In this document: one piece after another, positions 1 to 3,839 of the stretch
Layout of the letters: each line of letters starts with the position of its first letter
How positions within the stretch are numbered: position 1 is the stretch's first letter
NCBI GenBank assembly: GCA_023429345.1
Contig: JAEYVB010000287.1
Location: 1-5,911, forward strand
From: Planctomycetota bacterium
Lineage (GTDB): Bacteria; Planctomycetota; Phycisphaerae; Phycisphaerales; UBA1924
Reading direction: 5' to 3'
DNA length: 5,911 nucleotides
Made by a program: the position numbers and the translations under genes
The notes under the pieces: generated by a model
The model's database searches: none
What the model was told of the DNA's origin: nothing
Seen by the model: only the letters and a program-made list of their open reading frames with translations

Positions 1-1
1 C

Positions 2-1312
2 GACGGGCCCGGACCTCAGCCCCCGAGCCTCGTGGTGTCGGGAACGTTGCGGGTGATCGGTGGCCAGCTCACGCGCAACTTCGCTGCGCTGCAGGATGGG
101 CGCTGGAAGGGCGTTGTCCCGAGCCCGTCGGGCCCGGTGTACTCGCTCGAGGTGTTCAACGACGGCACGGGCCAGCGGCTGTTCGCGGGGGGCGAGTTCG
201 CGTGGATGGGCACCGCCGCGGCGAACAACGTGGCGCGCTGGGATGGGAGCGCGTGGCATCCGGTCGGCGGCGGCGTGACATCCTCGGAGGGACCGGCGCG
301 GGTGCGTGCGGCCGCGGTGCACAACGACGGGTCGGGATGGGCTCTCTACGTCGGCGGGCGGTTCGATCATGCGGGCGGGGTTGCGGCGGGCAACGTGGCC
401 CGGTGGACCGGGCAGGCGTGGCAGGCCGTCGGGATGGGGGTGTCGGGGGGCGAGGTGCGGGCGATCGTCTCGCACGATGCGGACGGGGCCGGGCCGCTCC
501 CCGCGGAGCTGTACGCGGGCGGGGATTTCGCCGCGGCCGGCGGCCAGCCCGCGCACGGCCTGGCGCGGTGGGACGGGAACTCGTGGCATTCCCTGCCGGG
601 ATTCGAGGAGGGCAGCGTCCGCGCGCTCCGTTCGTTCGAGGATGGGCAGGGACGGGCGCTCTACATCGCCGGGGCGGAGATCAGGATCGCGGGTCTGGAC
701 GTGAACCGGGCCGCGAAGCTGGCGGCTTCCGGGTGGGTCGAGCTGCCTCTGCTGGGCGATGCGATGACGGTCGTGAACGCGCTCGCCTTTCACCCTTACG
801 GGAGCAGCCATCGCGTCCATGCGCTGGGGGACGGGCTCGCGGCGGTGCTGCACCCGGGCGGGTGGTTCGCGCTGCCCCCGCCGCCGGAGGAGGTGTTCGC
901 AGCGCGGTCGTTCCAGGACCAGTCCGGGCACGCCCTGTTCACCGGGCGCTACCGCCTCACGGCCGGGGGCTGGGATTGGACGCCCGTGTTGGACGGGCCT
1001 GTATTCGCGATGTCACCGCCGTTCGATGACGGCTCGGGGACCTCGCTCTTTCTCGGCGGCGACTTTGCGTTTGCCGATTTGCACTCTTCCCCGCATGTCG
1101 CACGCCTGCGGCCGTGCACACGCGCCTGCTACGCGAACTGTGACGCGATGTTCTCGTCGCCCATGCTGAACGTCGCGGACTTTACCTGTTTCCTGCAGCG
1201 CTTCGCCGCGGGGCATCCGTACGCGAACTGCGACCAGAGCGTGGCGGCGCCGGCGCTGAACGTGGCGGACTTTACGTGCTTCCTGCAGCGATTCGCGGCG
1301 GGGTGTGAGTGA
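2..1312 (+). CDS. Secreted beta-propeller-like repeat protein with C-terminal dockerin-like module, 5' truncated (gene 1)
   Basis: The frame is open from the left edge (first full codon at base 2) to TGA at 1310-1312, giving 436 visible residues. The true start lies outside; the GTG at base 32 is internal, because codons before it (DGPGPQPPSLVVSG) align with the middle of gene 2. By comparison with gene 2, the visible part covers the end of blade 7 and blades 8-14. Typical elements are LEVFNDGTG, AGGEF and NNVARWDGSAW. The only visible cysteines are seven at the C-terminus, starting at RPC (1115-1117). Two 30-residue dockerin-like repeats then follow, ending AAGCE. Blade 8 matches gene 2 at 32 of 44 residues by eye. 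The role is unknown: an exported propeller that may bind a ligand and be sorted by its tail is the inference. GC-type dockerin is a family name recalled from planctomycete annotation, not checked here. Confidence 0.88.
   Translation, partial: DGPGPQPPSLVVSGTLRVIGGQLTRNFAALQDGRWKGVVPSPSGPVYSLEVFNDGTGQRLFAGGEFAWMGTAAANNVARWDGSAWHPVGGGVTSSEGPARVRAAAVHNDGSGWALYVGGRFDHAGGVAAGNVARWTGQAWQAVGMGVSGGEVRAIVSHDADGAGPLPAELYAGGDFAAAGGQPAHGLARWDGNSWHSLPGFEEGSVRALRSFEDGQGRALYIAGAEIRIAGLDVNRAAKLAASGWVELPLLGDAMTVVNALAFHPYGSSHRVHALGDGLAAVLHPGGWFALPPPPEEVFAARSFQDQSGHALFTGRYRLTAGGWDWTPVLDGPVFAMSPPFDDGSGTSLFLGGDFAFADLHSSPHVARLRPCTRACYANCDAMFSSPMLNVADFTCFLQRFAAGHPYANCDQSVAAPALNVADFTCFLQRFAAGCE
1130..1309 (+). repeat. 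Two 90-base dockerin-like F-hand repeats of gene 1
   Basis: Units at 1130-1219 and 1220-1309 each encode 30 residues of the form YANCDx7LNVADFTCFLQRFAAG. LNVADF matches the second half of a dockerin calcium loop (ligand-like N and D) and leads into the helix TCFLQRF. NCD matches loop positions 3-5, but position 1 is Tyr and seven residues separate D5 from the LN, against two in a canonical type I dockerin. Each unit has a Cys in the loop and one in the helix, suggesting an internal disulfide. The module ends GCE, as expected for the GC-type dockerin of Phycisphaerae (family name from memory). Confidence 0.75.
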
Positions 1313-1325
1313 GGAGCGGCGACGG
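1166..1325 (+). repeat. 160-base near-identical direct repeat, copy 1 (partner at 3597-3756)
   Basis: This stretch aligns without gaps to 3597-3756 (offset 2431) with six mismatches counted by eye. The first 46 bases are identical. Three mismatches cluster at 1212-1219, between the two dockerin units, and change residues. Three silent ones lie in the second unit. Identity continues past the stop codon through 13 non-coding bases. Upstream of 1166 the two genes diverge abruptly. Confidence 0.85.
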
Positions 1326-1329
1326 ATGT

Positions 1330-1335
1330 AGGAGA
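1330..1335 (+). promoter_or_regulatory. Ribosome binding site of gene 2
   Basis: AGGAGA lies six bases upstream of ATG 1341, a good Shine-Dalgarno match and spacing. An in-frame TAG at 1329-1331 overlaps it and rules out any start further upstream, so the gene 2 start is well fixed. No promoter is evident in the 28-base spacer, which fits translation from a shared transcript. Confidence 0.75.
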
Positions 1336-1340
1336 CGGTT

Positions 1341-1397
1341 ATGCGGGTAGGCTGCTGGATGACCATGGTTCTGGGAATCACCGCCGCGGCGAATGGC
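1341..1397 (+). other. Signal peptide of gene 2 product
   Basis: Residues 1-19 have one early Arg, a short hydrophobic core (WMTMVLGITAAA) and an ANG-QPC junction. Cleavage before Gln20 is chosen because gene 3 has the equivalent AVA-QPC junction. Cleavage two residues earlier, after AAA, is possible. No Cys sits at a lipoprotein position (the order is GQPC, not L-x-x-C), so a soluble exported protein is more likely than a lipoprotein. Confidence 0.7.
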
Positions 1398-3743
1398 CAG
1401 CCGTGCTCGGCCTTCGAGCCGCTGCGTGAGCTGGGGATGCTGGGGCTGCTTGCACCGGTGGACCAGGCCGCGGCATTCGATCCCGACGGGGCAGGGCCAT
1501 CGCCGACGCTGCTGTACATCGCCTCGAACTACAACATCGCCAACGGTGTGACGGTGCACCGGCTGATGACCTTCGATGGTCAGAACTTCGCGCAGGTGAC
1601 GTCGGCGCCCTTCATCGGGTACTCCTCGATGACGACCTACGACGTGGGCAGCGGGCCGATGCTGTACATCGCCGGGGGGCAGGGGCTGTACCGCTATTCG
1701 GGCGCGGGCTGGGCGCCGGTGACCCTGCCCATCCCCGGGGCGCCGACGAAGGACCTGAAGGTGTTCGATCCCGACGGGCCGGGGCCGATCCCGCTGAGCC
1801 TGCACATGACCGTGCAGACGCCGGAGTACCGCTACGTCGTGTACCGCTACAACGCGCTCGGGTGGACAGCGCTCTCGGAGCCGTACACATCGCTCGGGAG
1901 GCTGGTCGTCTTCGACGCGGACGGGCCGGGGCCCGAGCAGGCGGACTTCTACAGCATCCGGTCGTGGTCCAACTGCCCCTCGCCGTGCAACTCCGGGGCG
2001 GAGGTCAGGCGGCTGTCGTCCACGGGGACTTGGAACCTGATCGGTGAGATGTGGTCGGAGCCGCCCTATTTCGGCATCGCCCAGGCGGCGGTGTTCGACC
2101 TCGACGGCGATGGGCCGGGGCTGCCGAAGCTGGTGATCACCGGCATCCTCGACCCGTCGGTGTTCGCGGGCGAGTGGGCCGCGGCGTGGGACGGGAACGC
2201 CTGGTCCGCGGTCGAGGACCCGCCGAGCCTGGCGAACCTCACCCGGTTCGATCCCGACGGCGCGGGCCCGGCGGCGCCGTTCCTGGTCGCGTCGGTGGGG
2301 GGCGATGTGTACAACGAGCCGGGGGTGGGGCTGGTCCGGTTGGAGGGCTCCTCGTGGGAGCCCTTCGGCGGGGTCACCGGCGGCGTGAGGCTGATCACCG
2401 AGTATTCGCCGACGCCCTCGGGCCCGCCGATGCTGGTGGTCTCGGGGTTCTTCGGCGTTGCCGGACACCAGGCGGCGCGGAACTTCGCGGTCTACCAGGA
2501 TGGCGTGTGGCGGAACGTGGTCCCCGGCCCCGCGGGGCCGGTCGGGGCGCTCGAGGTGTTCAACGACGGCACGGGGCAGAAGCTCTTCGCGGGCGGGGCG
2601 TTCGTGCATGTCGGCGGGGAGGTCGCAAACAACATCGCGCGCTGGGATGGTTCGGCGTGGCAGACGGTCGGCGCGGGCGTGCACGCCGGTTCGGGGCCTT
2701 CCAGGATCTCGGCGATGGCGGTGCACAACGACGGCTCCGGGTGGGCCCTGTACGTCGGCGGGCGCTTCGACCACGCGGGGGCGCAGGCGGCGTCGAACGT
2801 GGCGCGCTGGACGGGGCAGCAGTGGCAGGCGGTGGGTTCGGGAGTGGGCGGGGGAGTGGGCGGGGGTGAGGTCCGGGCGCTGGTGTCGCACGATCCGGAC
2901 GGGCCGGGAGCGCTGCCCCCGGCCCTGTACGCCGGCGGCGATTTCGCCGCGGCCGGGGGCGTGAGCGCACCCGGGCTGGCGCGGTGGTCGGGCGGTCTGT
3001 GGCATGCGGTGCCCGGGTACCAGCAGGGGTCCATCCGCTCGTTCCGCTCCTTCGACGACGGGACGGGGCGGGCGCTGTACATGGCGGGGGAGGGCATCGT
3101 TGCGGGCGGGCACGCGCCGAGCAGCGTGGCGCGTCTCGACGGGTCCGGGTGGTCAGCGCTGCCGCCGCTGGGCAAGGCCTCGGCGAGGGTGAACACGCTG
3201 GCCATCCACGTGCACGGCGGGGACTACCGGATCCACGCGCTCGGGGAGGGCATCGCGGCGGTGCTCTACCCGGGTCAGTGGGTGGCGCTGCCGCCGCCGC
3301 CGGTGGAGGTGTTCGCGGCGCGGTCCTTCCAGGGGCCGCGCGAGCACGCGCTGCTCATCGGCGGGTACCAGCTCACGCAGACGGGCTGGAAATGGATGCG
3401 GCCGATGAACGGGTCGGCGCGGGCGCTCTCGCCGCTGTTCGACGATGGGAGCGGGCCGGCCGTCTTCGTCGGGGGCGACTTCACGCACGTGTGGGCCGGC
3501 GCGACCGAGCGGCTCCCCTCGCCGCAGGTGGCGCGGCTGCGGCCGTGCGTCGAGGGGTGCTACGCCAACTGCGACGAGAGCGGCTGGACCCCGGCGCTGA
3601 ACGTCGCGGACTTTACCTGTTTCCTGCAGCGCTTCGCCGCGGCGGATGCGTACGCGAACTGCGACCAGAGCGTGGCGGCGCCGGCGCTGAACGTGGCGGA
3701 TTTTACGTGTTTCCTGCAGCGGTTCGCGGCGGGGTGTGAGTGA
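1341..3743 (+). CDS. Secreted 14-repeat beta-propeller-like protein with C-terminal dockerin-like module (gene 2, complete)
   Basis: This is the only complete gene here, with 800 residues and a clear ribosome binding site. Residues 1-19 form a short signal peptide; the mature protein probably starts QPC, which is not a lipobox. By eye, residues 45-735 contain 14 repeats beginning near 45, 98, 138, 187, 248, 299, 351, 403, 457, 511, 566, 617, 656 and 693. The consensus is (F/H)(D/N)xDGxGP, strand, GGxF, then NxARWDGxxWxxVG. Fourteen repeats would suit two seven-bladed propellers. Repeats 2, 12 and 13 are short, repeat 7 has lost its acidic loop, and repeat 14 lacks the Trp strand. Residues 741-800 are the dockerin-like pair. 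The mature chain has ten cysteines: 22, 212, 216 and seven from 736 on. The repeats resemble the NxAxWDGSxW type of bacterial and Rax2-like propeller proteins. The location is presumably extracellular or cell surface; no catalytic motif is visible. Confidence 0.92.
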   Translation: MRVGCWMTMVLGITAAANGQPCSAFEPLRELGMLGLLAPVDQAAAFDPDGAGPSPTLLYIASNYNIANGVTVHRLMTFDGQNFAQVTSAPFIGYSSMTTYDVGSGPMLYIAGGQGLYRYSGAGWAPVTLPIPGAPTKDLKVFDPDGPGPIPLSLHMTVQTPEYRYVVYRYNALGWTALSEPYTSLGRLVVFDADGPGPEQADFYSIRSWSNCPSPCNSGAEVRRLSSTGTWNLIGEMWSEPPYFGIAQAAVFDLDGDGPGLPKLVITGILDPSVFAGEWAAAWDGNAWSAVEDPPSLANLTRFDPDGAGPAAPFLVASVGGDVYNEPGVGLVRLEGSSWEPFGGVTGGVRLITEYSPTPSGPPMLVVSGFFGVAGHQAARNFAVYQDGVWRNVVPGPAGPVGALEVFNDGTGQKLFAGGAFVHVGGEVANNIARWDGSAWQTVGAGVHAGSGPSRISAMAVHNDGSGWALYVGGRFDHAGAQAASNVARWTGQQWQAVGSGVGGGVGGGEVRALVSHDPDGPGALPPALYAGGDFAAAGGVSAPGLARWSGGLWHAVPGYQQGSIRSFRSFDDGTGRALYMAGEGIVAGGHAPSSVARLDGSGWSALPPLGKASARVNTLAIHVHGGDYRIHALGEGIAAVLYPGQWVALPPPPVEVFAARSFQGPREHALLIGGYQLTQTGWKWMRPMNGSARALSPLFDDGSGPAVFVGGDFTHVWAGATERLPSPQVARLRPCVEGCYANCDESGWTPALNVADFTCFLQRFAAADAYANCDQSVAAPALNVADFTCFLQRFAAGCE
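2841..2864 (+). repeat. Perfect 12-base tandem duplication (GGAGTGGGCGGG x2) in gene 2
   Basis: Two exact adjacent copies (2841-2852 and 2853-2864) encode part of GVGGGVGGGE in the linker between repeats 9 and 10. Gene 1 has the shorter GVSGGE at this place, so the duplication is consistent with a slippage event that added four glycine/valine residues to a tolerant surface linker. Confidence 0.85.
3561..3740 (+). repeat. Two 90-base dockerin-like F-hand repeats of gene 2
   Basis: Units at 3561-3650 and 3651-3740 encode residues 741-770 and 771-800. The second unit is identical in protein sequence to that of gene 1. The first differs only in the seven-residue loop insert (ESGWTPA against AMFSSPM) and in the three residues before the second unit (ADA against GHP). 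The ligand-like Asn and Asp of NCD and LNVADF and the paired cysteines (744/760, 774/790) are kept. Cys740 and Cys799 bracket the pair. Confidence 0.75.
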
Positions 3744-3756
3744 GGAGCGGCGACGG
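3597..3756 (+). repeat. 160-base near-identical direct repeat, copy 2 (partner at 1166-1325)
   Basis: This is the copy of the 1166-1325 stretch at the end of gene 2, matching at 154 of 160 bases. It includes a Shine-Dalgarno-like AGGAG overlapping the end of the stop codon (3743-3747). The nearest start is more than 30 bases away, so this motif looks like a duplicated remnant and not the ribosome binding site of gene 3. Confidence 0.85.
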
Positions 3757-3779
3757 GGGCGCGGCGGGAATCTGGGAAT
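3744..3779 (+). promoter_or_regulatory. Short spacer with weak ribosome binding sites before gene 3
   Basis: The 36 bases contain no hairpin that would end transcription and no recognisable promoter. Candidate Shine-Dalgarno sequences are GGGA at 3766-3769 (10 bases before ATG 3780) and GGGA at 3774-3777 (8 bases before ATG 3786). Both are weaker than the site of gene 2, so gene 3 may be translated less well or partly by coupling to gene 2. Confidence 0.4.
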
Positions 3780-3839
3780 ATGGCGATGCATCATGCGATC
3801 GTGTGCGGACTCCTGGCACTGACCTCGTCGGCCGTGGCG
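3780..3839 (+). other. Signal peptide of gene 3 product
   Basis: MAMHHAIVCGLLALTSSAVA has a weakly basic start, a hydrophobic core and a good AVA cleavage site before QPC. The mature N-terminus QPC is shared with gene 2. If translation starts at the second Met (3786) the peptide is two residues shorter and still plausible. Confidence 0.75.

Noticed and set aside
32..34. GTG as the start of gene 1
   Set aside because: In-frame codons upstream of it, back to the window edge, continue the homology to gene 2, and no signal peptide follows. The gene is simply cut by the edge.
202..1029. Plus-strand open frame of 275 codons in an alternative frame within gene 1
   Set aside because: Composition is Gly/Arg-rich and there is no similarity to the repeat pattern, which lies wholly in the frame of 2-1312.
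1313..1340. Terminator or promoter between genes 1 and 2
   Set aside because: No inverted repeat with a T-run and no promoter-like pair of boxes is visible in 28 bases.
1398..1406. Lipoprotein attachment at the Cys of QPC in genes 2 and 3
   Set aside because: The residues before Cys (GQP, AQP) do not fit a lipobox, which needs a small residue directly before Cys and Leu or similar at -3.
2838..2866. CRISPR or phase-variable simple repeat
   Set aside because: Only two 12-base copies without spacers. The unit is a multiple of three, so changes in copy number would not switch the frame.
1272..3113. Minus-strand open frame of 613 codons opposite gene 2
   Set aside because: It has the same Arg/Pro/His-rich composition, and mirrors the periodic repeats of the real gene without any motif of its own.
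3741..3743. TGA recoded as selenocysteine or Trp
   Set aside because: The preceding GCE is the normal end of this tail, gene 1 ends identically, and no recoding hairpin is visible after the stop.
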